64,000 nucleotides of DNA from Limisalsivibrio acetivorans (GTDB lineage Bacteria; Chrysiogenota; Deferribacteres; Deferribacterales; Geovibrionaceae). The position numbers were made by a program, and so were the translations under genes. The notes below the pieces were generated by a model, which was not told the origin of the DNA, searched no databases, and was given only the letters and a program-made list of their open reading frames with translations. Below are positions 15,807 to 24,222 of this stretch, in pieces (the stretch's first letter is position 1; each line of letters starts with the position of its first letter). The DNA lies in contig NZ_ATWF01000002.1 of the NCBI RefSeq assembly GCF_000421105.1, positions 1-64,000 of the forward strand. The letters run 5' to 3'.

Positions 15807-16643
15807 TCATTTTAATGCGGCGGCGTAATCACCGGGGGTTACGCCTGTTATGTCCTTAAACTTGCGGGTGAAGTGGCTCTGATCGTAAAAACCTGCTGAA
15901 AGAGCAGCATCCGCAGGTGAAGAACCTGCCCTGAGCATCCCCCTCCCCTTCTCGATCCTCTTCATTGTGCGGTAGGTATGGGGCGCCATGCCGGTGCTCT
16001 GCTTGAATATGCGGACGAAGTGATAACGGCTAGTACCAATCTCTGAGGCAATATCGCTAATAGAGAGCTTCTTCTCAAGGTTCCCTGAGAGCATCTCTTT
16101 TGCTTCGGCGATGCGCCTGTGTTCCGAATATCCGTCGTGAAGGCTTCGGATATTCAGACTCGTTGCGCCTTCAAGCATCTCTCCTACGGATGTGTACAGA
16201 ACTGTCTCCACCTCTATGAGATCCTCCGCTGAAGAGTAAAGCTCCGTGAGAGCATTGAGCCTGCGGAATATGAACCGGTTCCTGCAGATAAGCTGTTCGA
16301 ACTCCGGCAACACACCATCCTTTTCGAGGATATCTGAAACGATATCCTTCATTTTGTCGATGGTTATAAACAGCATACGATAATTCAGCTCTGTACCGGG
16401 AAAGGGATTGCCAGTATGCACCATTCCCGGATTGATAAGGGCAGTCTCACCTGAGTAGAGATACCCCCTCTCATCATAATCCTCAAGGCAGTAGGACAAT
16501 CCATCCACCATTACACCAAAGGCGTAGATATCATCATGGGCGTGCTTGGGGAACATGTGCTCACTGCGAAGTGCGGTGCACACCTCAACACCCTTGATTT
16601 CAGGTTTTCTCATGAAAACAATGTCACGCTTCATGACATCCAA
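15807..16643 (-). CDS. AraC-family transcriptional regulator
   Basis: A 278-residue regulator with an N-terminal cupin-type AraC ligand-binding domain (roughly 20-110, with HAHDDIYAFGVMVDG and the LINPGMVHTG segment) and a C-terminal pair of helix-turn-helix motifs (about 185-278). The HTH part contains ISDIASEIGTSRYHFVRIFKQSTG and the signature ADAALSAGFYDQSHFTRKFKDITG, ending in GVTPGDYA. This architecture resembles regulators of amino acid exporters, and the EamA transporter is the next gene, so control of efflux is a fair guess. The inducer is unknown. Confidence 0.92.
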   Translation of the reverse strand: MDVMKRDIVFMRKPEIKGVEVCTALRSEHMFPKHAHDDIYAFGVMVDGLSYCLEDYDERGYLYSGETALINPGMVHTGNPFPGTELNYRMLFITIDKMKDIVSDILEKDGVLPEFEQLICRNRFIFRRLNALTELYSSAEDLIEVETVLYTSVGEMLEGATSLNIRSLHDGYSEHRRIAEAKEMLSGNLEKKLSISDIASEIGTSRYHFVRIFKQSTGMAPHTYRTMKRIEKGRGMLRAGSSPADAALSAGFYDQSHFTRKFKDITGVTPGDYAAALK

Positions 16644-16704
16644 TATACACCTCTTCCATGATTTTTATTGTAAAATTTTGCTCTAATCGTTCTAAAGTAT
16701 CTTA

Positions 16705-16734
16705 TTGACGCAAAGACCGGATAACGGATATTTT
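16705..16734 (+). promoter_or_regulatory. Promoter abutting the rsmE start codon
   Basis: TTGACG (16705-16710) and TATTTT (16729-16734) are 18 nt apart. The ATG of rsmE starts only 6 bases after the -10 element and has no Shine-Dalgarno sequence, so transcription should begin at about the start codon (leaderless message). Confidence 0.55.
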
Positions 16735-16739
16735 GAAAG

Positions 16740-17432
16740 ATGAACATAATCCTTATTCAAAAAGAGGAACTGACAGGTAACAGAGCTGTTATACGAGGGG
16801 AAAGGCATGCGCACATGCGCAGTGTGCTGAAATGCACCCCCGGAAAAACAATCAAAGCCGGAATTCTGAACGGATTAATGGGAACAGCGGATGTCGTCTC
16901 CATAAACGATGATGAGGCAGTTCTGGATATCGCCGCTGCAGAAAAGCCACCCGCCCCCAGAGAGATAAGTGTTATCCTCGCACTCCCCCGCCCGAAGGTT
17001 TTCCGCAGGATATTCTTCTTCCTCGTCTGCGCCGGAATAAAGGATATACATATAATAAACACCTGGCGTGTGGAGAAGAGCTACTGGAAAAGCCCATACC
17101 TTGAGAATACGGGCGAATACGCCTTCGAAGCGCTCCAACAGGCCAAGGACACTATTATGCCGAAGGTAAGCTTCCATAGATTTTTCATGGACTTCGTCAA
17201 GAATGAGCTGCCGGAAATCTCGAAGGATAAAAGCAGATGGCTTGCAGAGCCCACCGCAGAAAAGGGTGAAGAGCTTAAGGAGCCGGCTGTTATTGCCATC
17301 GGCCCCGAAGGGGGATTCATCCAGCGGGAGATCGATACTTTCATAAGATGCGGGTTTAAAGGTTTCTCCTTCGGAGAAAGGATACTGACAACGGAGCACG
17401 CTGTGCCGTATATTATCGGAAGGTTTGGTTAA
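16740..17432 (+). CDS. rsmE: 16S rRNA (uridine1498-N3)-methyltransferase RsmE
   Basis: A 230-residue SPOUT-class (knotted) methyltransferase that modifies U1498 of 16S rRNA in the assembled 30S subunit. The N-terminal PUA-like domain covers about residues 1-70 (with GERHAHMRSVLK). The C-terminal trefoil-knot domain contains the S-adenosylmethionine-binding signature AIGPEGGF (near 186-193) and the ILTTEHAV stretch close to the end. Length is slightly below the usual 240-250. It is divergent from the AraC gene and seems to be a single-gene unit with a promoter touching its start codon. There is no ribosome binding site. Confidence 0.94.
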   Translation: MNIILIQKEELTGNRAVIRGERHAHMRSVLKCTPGKTIKAGILNGLMGTADVVSINDDEAVLDIAAAEKPPAPREISVILALPRPKVFRRIFFFLVCAGIKDIHIINTWRVEKSYWKSPYLENTGEYAFEALQQAKDTIMPKVSFHRFFMDFVKNELPEISKDKSRWLAEPTAEKGEELKEPAVIAIGPEGGFIQREIDTFIRCGFKGFSFGERILTTEHAVPYIIGRFG

Positions 17433-17461
17433 AAAAACCCCCGCCTTCGGCGTGGCGGGGG
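17431..17461 (-). terminator. Rho-independent terminator for the minus-strand gene at 17484
   Basis: On the minus strand CCCCCGCC (17461-17454), an 8-nt loop and GGCGGGGG (17445-17438) form a GC-only stem followed by seven T residues (17437-17431). It overlaps the stop codon of rsmE on the other strand; on the plus strand no T-run follows the stem. Confidence 0.88.
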
Positions 17462-17483
17462 AATGTTCAGTCAGGAGGTATGT

Positions 17484-17792
17484 CTACCTCGCAGTCCTCG
17501 CCATGAAGACATCATCTATCTCTTTCTTAAAGTGGTACATATTCCCCACATAAGTTACATCAGCAGTATCTGCCAGATACTCTATCTCACCCATATCTAG
17601 GGTGGTTTTGCCAAACATATCCTTCGTACTGACAGTACGCTCGTTCCAGGGCTCGAAGGAGTGCATGCTCAGCAGATAGAAATGCTTCTGGGTAATGGCT
17701 ATCCGAGCCAGAACGACATTACGGTAGGAATCGAGTTCCCGATCATAAATGCGGAATACATCCCCCACCACGTGTTGTCCGATACTGTTCAT
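17484..17792 (-). CDS. Conserved-looking hypothetical protein
   Basis: A 102-residue soluble protein I do not recognise. It has no signal peptide, membrane segment or cysteine. The sequence alternates beta-strand-like stretches (residues 9-16, 24-43, 71-90), consistent with a small beta-barrel or PilZ-like fold, but no motif such as the PilZ RXXXR is visible. The start is supported by GAGGAG five bases upstream, and a strong terminator follows the stop codon, so it is a real single-gene unit. Possible weak promoter upstream: TTGAAT-16-TATTCT. Confidence 0.75.
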   Translation of the reverse strand: MNSIGQHVVGDVFRIYDRELDSYRNVVLARIAITQKHFYLLSMHSFEPWNERTVSTKDMFGKTTLDMGEIEYLADTADVTYVGNMYHFKKEIDDVFMARTAR

Positions 17793-18164
17793 AACAACTC
17801 CTCATTAAAAAGTTAACTATAGAATACACTTTTAATGCAAAAATTCAACTAATAATTATATTAACATTTAGGTATATTTAATAATCTGTAGAAAGATAAA
17901 AACGATATAATATTATCCTGTGCCTGACTTTTCCATTAAATATAAAGATTGTAACATTTTCATTAAGAGCAATAGATTAGAAACTGTATATTGTATACAT
18001 TATACAGTCTGACCATTGTTAAAACCTGTCGGTTCCCAAGCATCGACATTATTATAAACATGTTTTATAGAGATCTGTCTCCTTGTAAGAAATAATTGTG
18101 AATGGTGCACCGCAGTATATATATGGTATAATTTTATTTATTTCCCAATATTTAGGAGAATCAT
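17793..18164. other. AT-rich divergent intergenic region
   Basis: This 370-base gap separates the minus-strand hypothetical gene from corA. No reading frame stands out. It contains the 26-bp palindrome described separately and a possible corA -10 element TATAAT near 18130 without a good -35. I looked for a magnesium riboswitch but cannot recognise one. Confidence 0.5.
17983..18008. promoter_or_regulatory. 26-bp palindrome upstream of corA (candidate operator)
   Basis: ACTGTATATTGTA and TACATTATACAGT form a continuous 26-bp palindrome with a single mismatched pair and no loop, located 157 nt before corA. Its uninterrupted dyad symmetry is more like a dimeric repressor site than an RNA hairpin. 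Confidence 0.5.
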
Positions 18165-19220
18165 ATGCTAAGGTATCTCAGAATTGACCGCAGGATGTTC
18201 GGTAAAGCACCAGGTGCAAGAACAGAAAAGGCTGACAGAGATGCAGAGGCCACGACCATAAAAATCCACAACATAAGCCCAGAGGATTATTCGGTTAGTG
18301 AGCACAAACCCGGAGAGGAACTTCCAGCCATGCGGGGTTTCATGTATAGATGGGTCGAGGTAACTGGCTTCGGAGATCCAGAATCGATCAATAAGCTTTG
18401 CGAGGAGATCGGCCTGCACCCCTTGGCCGCAGAGGATATATTCAGCCCCAGCCAGTCTGTAAAGTATGAAGCCTACAGCGAATATATCTTCTCTGTCCTG
18501 AAGTTCTCCCGCACCCCCTCCGGTGAAGAGCCCGAGGTGTTAAACGTTAGCGCAGTTCTTATGAAAGATACGGTGGTAACCTTTGCATCCTACCTAACCC
18601 CTACCCTTGAGCCTATCAAAAGGCGGCTTGAAAAGCCCTCCACCAGACTTCGGAGCATAGGGGAGGATTATTTCTTCTACGCCCTTGCGGATCTTGCCGT
18701 GGACAGTTTCCTGATAACTATGGACACACTGGTTCAGCGTATTGAGAAGATCGAAGAGGCCCTTGTTATGGGTGAGGATCTGACCATGGAGCGTGTGTAC
18801 TCACTCAAGAAACAGGTGATGCTCCTCCGCCGGATGTCCCTCCCCTTCGCCGACATCGCTGATAGAATAATCAACGATGAAACGGGGATTATCACAAGGC
18901 AGACAGGGATCTTCGCAAGGGATCTGGACGATCACTCCAAGCACCTCAACAGTATATCGGACTCCGTACTAAGCCTCGCCGGAGACATGTTCAACCTGCA
19001 TATAGCAACATCCGGGAACAAGATGAATGAGATCATGAAGGTGCTGACCATATTCGCATCGATCTTTATACCACTGACATTCGTGGCTGGCATATACGGA
19101 ATGAACTTTAAGTACATGCCCGAGCTGGAAACGAGGTGGGGCTATCCGGTTCTGCTGTCGCTCATGGCTGCCATGCTGGTGGGGATGCTTTATTATTTCC
19201 GCCGAAAGAAATGGATATAG
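18165..19220 (+). CDS. corA: CorA-family magnesium/cobalt transporter
   Basis: The 351-residue protein has the CorA plan: a long N-terminal cytoplasmic domain rich in helices (1-285), then two C-terminal membrane helices with the family signature GMN at the end of the first (IYGMNFKYMPEL, near residue 310) and a basic RRKKW tail. It forms a pentameric channel that takes up Mg2+ (also Co2+ or Ni2+) across the inner membrane. The start has AGGAGA upstream. It is a single gene convergent with the CPBP protease. Confidence 0.95.
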   Translation: MLRYLRIDRRMFGKAPGARTEKADRDAEATTIKIHNISPEDYSVSEHKPGEELPAMRGFMYRWVEVTGFGDPESINKLCEEIGLHPLAAEDIFSPSQSVKYEAYSEYIFSVLKFSRTPSGEEPEVLNVSAVLMKDTVVTFASYLTPTLEPIKRRLEKPSTRLRSIGEDYFFYALADLAVDSFLITMDTLVQRIEKIEEALVMGEDLTMERVYSLKKQVMLLRRMSLPFADIADRIINDETGIITRQTGIFARDLDDHSKHLNSISDSVLSLAGDMFNLHIATSGNKMNEIMKVLTIFASIFIPLTFVAGIYGMNFKYMPELETRWGYPVLLSLMAAMLVGMLYYFRRKKWI

Positions 19221-19223
19221 ACC

Positions 19224-19853
19224 TTACTGCACATTCCCGTGGTAGAAGAAATAACCCATGCCGAGGGTGAATATCCAGCATCCATAAAGGGAGTGCTCAA
19301 GGAAAACCGCAGGGAGTGACCGGGTTCTCTTGTACGTATAGGAAAATATGTAGCCCCCGAGCCATGAAAGAATGAAGGCGGTTATGTTGTATAGACCAGT
19401 ATGTGCAAGGGCAAAGGCGAAGGCACTTGCGTGCATGGCGGTATTTCCGTTCATACCAAGCTCATCGAACCTGCGGAAAATAAGAGTCCGGTAAAGAATC
19501 TCCTGGGGATAGACGGAGAGCAGAGGATATAGGAGCATAACCATTATCCATATATAAGGCCTCTGCATAGGGAAGGAGAACAGCTCCCCCGGAATAACGG
19601 CGAGCATAAAGAGTACAGCCAATACGGCCATGAGCACAAAGAGTCGGAGCATACGGTGAAACTCCCCCCGGGAGGGGATCCGGCGCAGCTCTTTCCTGTC
19701 AAAACCCTTATTAAACATAAGCACAACAGCACCATAGACCATAGCCCCAAGCAGAAAGGGGATGGGTGAGACACCCTTGAAGAAAACAACATATACAAGG
19801 GGCATAGCCACATAAAGGATCAAAAGTTCCAGAATAATCAGAATTTTTCTCAA
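19224..19853 (-). CDS. CPBP-family intramembrane metalloprotease
   Basis: A 209-residue membrane protein with six or so hydrophobic helices and the three motifs of the CPBP (CAAX protease/Abi) family: QEILYRTLIFRRF (replacing the usual EExxxR by QExxxR), the FALAH segment near residue 149 and EHSLYG near 188. Such enzymes are glutamate/histidine-dependent proteases in the inner membrane. The bacterial substrates are mostly unknown. The loss of the first glutamate of the EE pair is seen in some members and does not by itself imply inactivity. It is encoded alone. Confidence 0.8.
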   Translation of the reverse strand: MRKILIILELLILYVAMPLVYVVFFKGVSPIPFLLGAMVYGAVVLMFNKGFDRKELRRIPSRGEFHRMLRLFVLMAVLAVLFMLAVIPGELFSFPMQRPYIWIMVMLLYPLLSVYPQEILYRTLIFRRFDELGMNGNTAMHASAFAFALAHTGLYNITAFILSWLGGYIFSYTYKRTRSLPAVFLEHSLYGCWIFTLGMGYFFYHGNVQ

Positions 19854-19963
19854 AAAAACCCCCGGCTAATAATATCAGACCCATATTACCAGATTCAGAG
19901 GCTAACATTACATGGAAATAATACCGGACACTACAAATATTTGTAAACCGATGCTCACATTTC

Positions 19964-19992
19964 TTGACACTCCGGCGGTAATTCAATAAAGT
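19964..19992 (+). promoter_or_regulatory. Promoter of potABCD, abutting the start codon
   Basis: A perfect TTGACA (19964-19969) is followed by a 17-nt spacer and TAAAGT (19987-19992). The potA ATG begins at 20000, eight bases after the -10 element, and no Shine-Dalgarno sequence precedes it. Transcription should begin on or next to the A of the ATG, giving a leaderless message. Confidence 0.75.
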
Positions 19993-19999
19993 TTGAAAA

Positions 20000-21100
20000 A
20001 TGGCAGATAAAAACTGCGTGGTGCGTCTGCGCAATATAACAAAATCATTCGATAAAAGTACAGTCCTCAGGGATTTCAGCCTTGATGTATACGAGGGTGA
20101 ATTCCTTACCCTCATCGGCCCTTCCGGATGCGGAAAAACTACGATCCTGCGCATGATAGCGGGGTTCGAACCTGTAGATGAAGGGGATATATTCCTTAAG
20201 GATAAGAGGATAAACGATTTACCCCCTAATTCCCGGGAGGTAAATACCGTTTTCCAAAGCTACGCCCTCTTCCCTCACATGAGCGTATTCGATAACGTTG
20301 CCTTCGGCCTGCGTATGGACAAGGTTGATGAAGGGGAGATAGCCGAACGTGTGCGGGATGTCCTGGGTATGGTAAAGATGGCGGACTATGCAGAGAGGAA
20401 GCCGCACCAGCTCTCCGGCGGACAACAGCAGAGGGTTGCCATAGCAAGGGCGGCGGTGAACAACCCGAAGATACTTCTGCTGGATGAACCACTCAGCGCA
20501 CTCGACTACAAACTCCGAAAGCAGATGCAATGGGAGCTGAAACAGCTCCAACGCAAGCTCGGGATAACCTTCATCTTCGTTACCCACGATCAGGAGGAGG
20601 CACTATCTATGTCCGATCGGATGGTGGTGATGAACGAGGGGATAATCGAGCAGATCGGTACGCCGAAGAAGGTATACGAACAGCCCACCAACCTTTTCAC
20701 CGCAAGGTTTGTGGGGGAGATAAACGTCCTTGATACTGTCATCGGAGCAAAGCATGAGGACGGTTACCTCTGCACCATTGAGGGCTTCGACTCCTTCGTA
20801 AAGACATCGAAGGAGCTAGAGATGGGGGCGCAGATGAAGCTTCTTCTCCGCCCCGAGGATATGCGCATCGATGAGGAACCCCTCGATAAGGAATTCATAC
20901 TGAAGGGCAAAATAGAAGCCACAACATATAAAGGAGCCACCCTCGATTCGGTTATAGCCCTCCCCAACGGCACAAAGCTTCTCGCCAGCGAGTTCTTTGA
21001 TGAGGAATACGAAGAGTTTGAATACAGCCGTGGCGAGGAGGTCTCCATAACATGGGTTAGCGGATGGGAGGTTCTTCTCCCCGATGAAGGAAAAAACTGA
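20000..21100 (+). CDS. potA: Spermidine/putrescine ABC transporter ATP-binding protein
   Basis: The 366-residue ATPase powers polyamine import. It has Walker A GPSGCGKTT (about residues 39-47), the Q-loop in NTVFQSYALFPHM, the ABC signature LSGGQQQR (near 140), Walker B ILLLDEPLSALD and the H-loop FVTHDQEEALSMSD. The C-terminal 120 residues form the TOBE-type regulatory domain (LLLRPEDM) typical of PotA. The gene is followed by potB, potC and potD with overlapping or nearly touching ends, so all four are one operon. The promoter touches the start codon. Substrate preference (spermidine or putrescine) is not decided by sequence. Confidence 0.95.
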   Translation: MADKNCVVRLRNITKSFDKSTVLRDFSLDVYEGEFLTLIGPSGCGKTTILRMIAGFEPVDEGDIFLKDKRINDLPPNSREVNTVFQSYALFPHMSVFDNVAFGLRMDKVDEGEIAERVRDVLGMVKMADYAERKPHQLSGGQQQRVAIARAAVNNPKILLLDEPLSALDYKLRKQMQWELKQLQRKLGITFIFVTHDQEEALSMSDRMVVMNEGIIEQIGTPKKVYEQPTNLFTARFVGEINVLDTVIGAKHEDGYLCTIEGFDSFVKTSKELEMGAQMKLLLRPEDMRIDEEPLDKEFILKGKIEATTYKGATLDSVIALPNGTKLLASEFFDEEYEEFEYSRGEEVSITWVSGWEVLLPDEGKN

Positions 21101-21102
21101 GG

Positions 21103-21954
21103 ATGAACGAGAGCAGTTTCTTCCGCAACACAGTTATAGCCGTTATCTCCATATGGCTTGTGGTGTTTGTTTTCCTCCCCAATGTAATGGTCATTGCCAC
21201 CAGTTTCCTCACCAGAAGTGAGACGGATTTTGTACAGTTCACATTCAGCCTTGAGAGCTACTCGAGGATATTCACAAGCCTGTACTTTAAGATCTTCTCA
21301 AACTCCTTCAAGCTGGCGGCTGTATCAACGGCTGTATGCCTCATTGCCGGCTACCCCTTTGCATACTTTATGGCGAGATCCCCGAAGGAGTATCGCTCCA
21401 CACTCCTCTTTCTTATTATCATCCCCTTCTGGACGAGCTCGCTCATACGTACATATGCGATAATGATAATCCTCAAAACGAACGGAATCATAAACACCCT
21501 CCTCGAAAAGATCGGTCTCATCGATGAACCGGTACAGTTCCTTTATACCCAGGGGGCTGTGGTCCTCGGTATGGCGTATTCCCTGCTACCTTTTATGATA
21601 CTTCCTCTGTACGCCACCATTGAGAAGCTGGACAAGAGATATATAGAAGCGGCGGAGGACCTCGGCGCAAGCCGAATACAGACCTTTACAAAGATTATCC
21701 TCCCCCTCACAATGCCCGGCATTATCGCAGGGTGTATGCTGGTTTTCCTCCCAGCTATGGGGCTTTTCTACATACCTGATCTGCTTGGGGGAGCAAAGAA
21801 TATACTGCTCGGCAACCTTATTAAGAATCAGTTTCTAACGGCAAGGGACTGGCCCTTCGGTTCTGCGGCAAGCGTTGTTATGACAGGGGTAATGGCCGTG
21901 CTCCTCCTTGCATACTATAAGAGCATGAAGAAGCTGAACAGGAGCCTGATGTGA
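21103..21954 (+). CDS. potB: Spermidine/putrescine ABC transporter permease PotB
   Basis: A 283-residue inner-membrane permease with six predicted helices. The EAA loop that contacts PotA is present (YIEAAEDLGASRIQTFTKIILPLTMPGI, split across residues near 182-209, shown by the EAAEDLGAS core). It pairs with PotC to form the translocation channel. It begins 2 bases after the potA stop codon and overlaps potC by four bases (ATGA). Confidence 0.94.
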   Translation: MNESSFFRNTVIAVISIWLVVFVFLPNVMVIATSFLTRSETDFVQFTFSLESYSRIFTSLYFKIFSNSFKLAAVSTAVCLIAGYPFAYFMARSPKEYRSTLLFLIIIPFWTSSLIRTYAIMIILKTNGIINTLLEKIGLIDEPVQFLYTQGAVVLGMAYSLLPFMILPLYATIEKLDKRYIEAAEDLGASRIQTFTKIILPLTMPGIIAGCMLVFLPAMGLFYIPDLLGGAKNILLGNLIKNQFLTARDWPFGSAASVVMTGVMAVLLLAYYKSMKKLNRSLM

Positions 21955-22721
21955 GCCGGATACTGAAAAACGCCTACATGTTCAGTGTGTACGCCTTTTT
22001 ATATATCCCCATCGTGATCCTCATCGTCTACTCCTTCAATCAGTCGAAGTATTCCCTTGAATGGAAAGGCTTTACACTCAAATGGTACGAGAGCCTTGCC
22101 GGCAACTCGATGCTTATTGATGCGGCTCTGAACTCTGTGCTCATAGGCGTTCTCTCCGCCACATCTGCCACAATCCTCGGTACACTCGGCGCAGTGGTTT
22201 TATACAGATACCGTTTCAGGGGTAAGAAGTCTCTTTACTCAATGATCTATATCGTAATCATGTCCCCAGACATCGTCATGGGCATATCCCTGCTGGTGCT
22301 TTTTGTTGTTGTGCATATTGAGCTCGGTTTCACATCCCTGCTTATGTCGCATATAACCTTCAACCTCCCCTTTGTTATCGTCACCGTATTCTCAAGGCTC
22401 AGCGGATTTGACAACGCTGTGATAGAGGCGGCGAAGGATCTCGGTGCAGGGGAGTTCACCGTATTCAGAAAGATCATACTGCCTATGACCCTGCCAGCCG
22501 TTGTTTCGGGTTGGCTTCTCAGCTTTACGCTGAGCATGGATGATGTGATAATCAGCTTTTTTGTAACCGGACCAAGCTTTGAGATACTCCCCCTTCGGAT
22601 CTACTCTATGGTCCGGCTGGGAGTTAAACCGGAAGTAAACGCACTTTGTGCTATAATATTCATGGTGTCGCTGTTGATGGTAATAGCGTCACAAATTCTG
22701 ATTAAGGAGAGGAGACGTTGA
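21951..22721 (+). CDS. potC: Spermidine/putrescine ABC transporter permease PotC
   Basis: The second permease subunit, 256 residues, six membrane helices, with the EAA-loop core EAAKDLGAGEFTVFRKIILP near residues 159-178. The start codon lies inside the end of potB and the stop overlaps the start of potD, indicating translational coupling. The start read here is GTG at 21951. Together with PotB it forms the transmembrane channel of the polyamine importer. Confidence 0.94.
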   Translation: MSRILKNAYMFSVYAFLYIPIVILIVYSFNQSKYSLEWKGFTLKWYESLAGNSMLIDAALNSVLIGVLSATSATILGTLGAVVLYRYRFRGKKSLYSMIYIVIMSPDIVMGISLLVLFVVVHIELGFTSLLMSHITFNLPFVIVTVFSRLSGFDNAVIEAAKDLGAGEFTVFRKIILPMTLPAVVSGWLLSFTLSMDDVIISFFVTGPSFEILPLRIYSMVRLGVKPEVNALCAIIFMVSLLMVIASQILIKERRR

Positions 22722-23749
22722 AAAGATTTCTTGTGCTGATGACGGTATTAATAACCGCACTCCCTGTATTTGCGGCTGATAAGGAGCTTTATCTGTATAA
22801 CTGGACGGAGTACATGCCCGGCGAGGTGATCGAGCGTTTCCAGGATGAGACCGGAATCAAGGTTGTATACACCACCTACGACAGCAACGAAGCGATGTAC
22901 GCAAAGCTCAAGCTCCTTTCCGGAAAGGGTTACGACCTTGCCGTTCCCTCAACATACTACGTGAACAAGATGCGCTCAGAGGGGCTTCTGCACAGGATCG
23001 ATAAATCTAAGCTCAGCAACTTCGAAAACCTTGAAATAAGTCTCACAAACAAGGAGTACGACCCGGGCAATGAGTACAGCATTCCCTACCTTTGGGGGAG
23101 TACGGGTATATCCGTAAATACTGACAGGGTCAAGAATACAAACATAAACAGCTGGCTCGAGCTCTGGAAACCTGAGTATAAGGGGAAGGTTCTGCTCACC
23201 GATGATGTCCGGGAGGTTTTCCATATGGGGCTCACAGTCCTCGGTTATTCCGGAAACTCCACCAAAGAGAGCGAGATAAAGGCAGCCTATGAGAAGCTCA
23301 GGGAGCTTATGCCCAATGTTCTCCTCTTCAACTCCGAAGCTCCTAAGATCCCCTACATAACCGGTGAGGTTAATATCGGGATGAACTGGAACGGCGAATC
23401 ATACACAGCCCACGAGGAAAACCCCGCCATCGAATATATCTACCCCAAGGAGGGTGTAATACTTTGGATGGACAACTTCGTCATCCCCAAAAACGCAGAG
23501 AATGTTGAGAATGCCCACAAATTTATAGATTTCGTCCTCCGCCCCGAGATCGCAAAGATCATCACGGAGGAGATAGGCTACGCCATCCCCAATGCGGAGG
23601 CGAAGAAACTTCTGGACGAAGAAATCAGAAATAATGAAACGATCTACCCCTCCGCAGAGACCATAGAAAAGGGGGAGTTCCAGATGGACGTCGGAGAGGC
23701 TATCACTATCTACGAGGAATACTGGGAAAAGCTTAAGACGGGGAACTAA
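22718..23749 (+). CDS. potD: Spermidine/putrescine-binding protein PotD
   Basis: The 343-residue periplasmic receptor delivers polyamine to PotABC. It has a signal peptide ending near residue 19 (Val-Phe-Ala), directly followed by the mature start ADKELYLYNWTEYMP, the classical PotD/PotF opening in which Trp and Tyr stack on the polyamine. The segment WGSTGISVN and the GYAIPNAEAKKLL stretch near the C terminus are also typical. The cleavage site is signal peptidase I type, not a lipobox, so the protein is soluble in the periplasm. It starts with TTG at 22718 after GGAGAGG. Confidence 0.94.
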   Translation: MKRFLVLMTVLITALPVFAADKELYLYNWTEYMPGEVIERFQDETGIKVVYTTYDSNEAMYAKLKLLSGKGYDLAVPSTYYVNKMRSEGLLHRIDKSKLSNFENLEISLTNKEYDPGNEYSIPYLWGSTGISVNTDRVKNTNINSWLELWKPEYKGKVLLTDDVREVFHMGLTVLGYSGNSTKESEIKAAYEKLRELMPNVLLFNSEAPKIPYITGEVNIGMNWNGESYTAHEENPAIEYIYPKEGVILWMDNFVIPKNAENVENAHKFIDFVLRPEIAKIITEEIGYAIPNAEAKKLLDEEIRNNETIYPSAETIEKGEFQMDVGEAITIYEEYWEKLKTGN

Positions 23750-23810
23750 GGTTCTGGTGCGCATGACCACGTAGGTCTACCACAAAAAAGCTATTCAGGT
23801 TGCGCCAGTA

Positions 23811-23831
23811 AGGGGCACTCAATGTGCCCCT
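23811..23831. repeat. Hairpin AGGGGCAC/GTGCCCCT, first copy
   Basis: AGGGGCAC (23811-23818), a 5-nt TCAAT loop and GTGCCCCT (23824-23831) form a perfect stem. The same stem occurs 82 bases downstream with a different loop (ATAAT). No T-run follows this copy. Confidence 0.75.
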
Positions 23832-23890
23832 CTACTAAGACATTACTCAAAATCACCGGAAGTTTGCTTGGTCTTCAACATATAAAACAC

Positions 23891-23917
23891 AAAGGGGCAC
23901 ATAATGTGCCCCTTTTT
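23891..23917 (+). terminator. Rho-independent terminator of potABCD
   Basis: AGGGGCAC (23893-23900), loop ATAAT and GTGCCCCT (23906-23913) form a perfect 8-bp stem flanked by A residues on the left and five T residues ending at 23917 on the right. It is the second copy of the hairpin at 23811. Confidence 0.85.
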
Positions 23918-24053
23918 ATATAGTTTATTAACTTGACTAAACCAGTGTGCCGCCAGATGCGTACATCCTGTATCTGATATGAACATCCAGATACCGTTTA
24001 TCAACTAGCGGATTAAAATCTTAATCCGCAACTTCTCTTATAAACCGCCCCGT

Positions 24054-24188
24054 TTACTTAAACTTCTTGGGACTGCAGAGCTGCTTTTCCTTCCTGGCGA
24101 CACTCCCGCATTTACACTTGAACCTGGGTTTTCTATCCCCAAGCTTTTCTTCAGCTTCCCCTTCGGAAAGCTTGCACATCTTTGTCAT
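24054..24188 (-). CDS. Small cysteine-containing protein (44 residues), zinc-ribbon-like
   Basis: A short gene reading Met-Thr-Lys-Met-Cys-Lys at the start and ending Pro-Lys-Lys-Phe-Lys. It has a very good ribosome binding site (AAGGAGGT, six bases before the ATG) and a plausible promoter upstream. Four cysteines (positions 5, 25, 27 and 38) and eleven lysines suggest a tiny metal- or nucleic-acid-binding protein; the FKCKCGS segment looks like half of a zinc ribbon. I recall similar small proteins in anaerobic bacteria but cannot name a family with confidence. It is encoded between potD and ppk1, in the same direction as ppk1 but upstream of nothing else. Confidence 0.7.
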   Translation of the reverse strand: MTKMCKLSEGEAEEKLGDRKPRFKCKCGSVARKEKQLCSPKKFK

Positions 24189-24222
24189 CGGAGCACCTCC
24201 TTAAAGAAGACTTATATACTCC

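Larger units (their letters stand above)
23750..24053. other. Intergenic region with three hairpins
   Basis: No gene seen in these 300 bases. Besides the two similar GGGGCAC/GTGCCCC hairpins (listed separately), a perfect 9-bp stem GCGGATTAA/TTAATCCGC with a 4-nt loop lies at 24008-24029, 25 nt after the stop codon of the small minus-strand gene at 24054. That one may end the minus-strand transcript, although it lacks a T-run. Confidence 0.6.
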
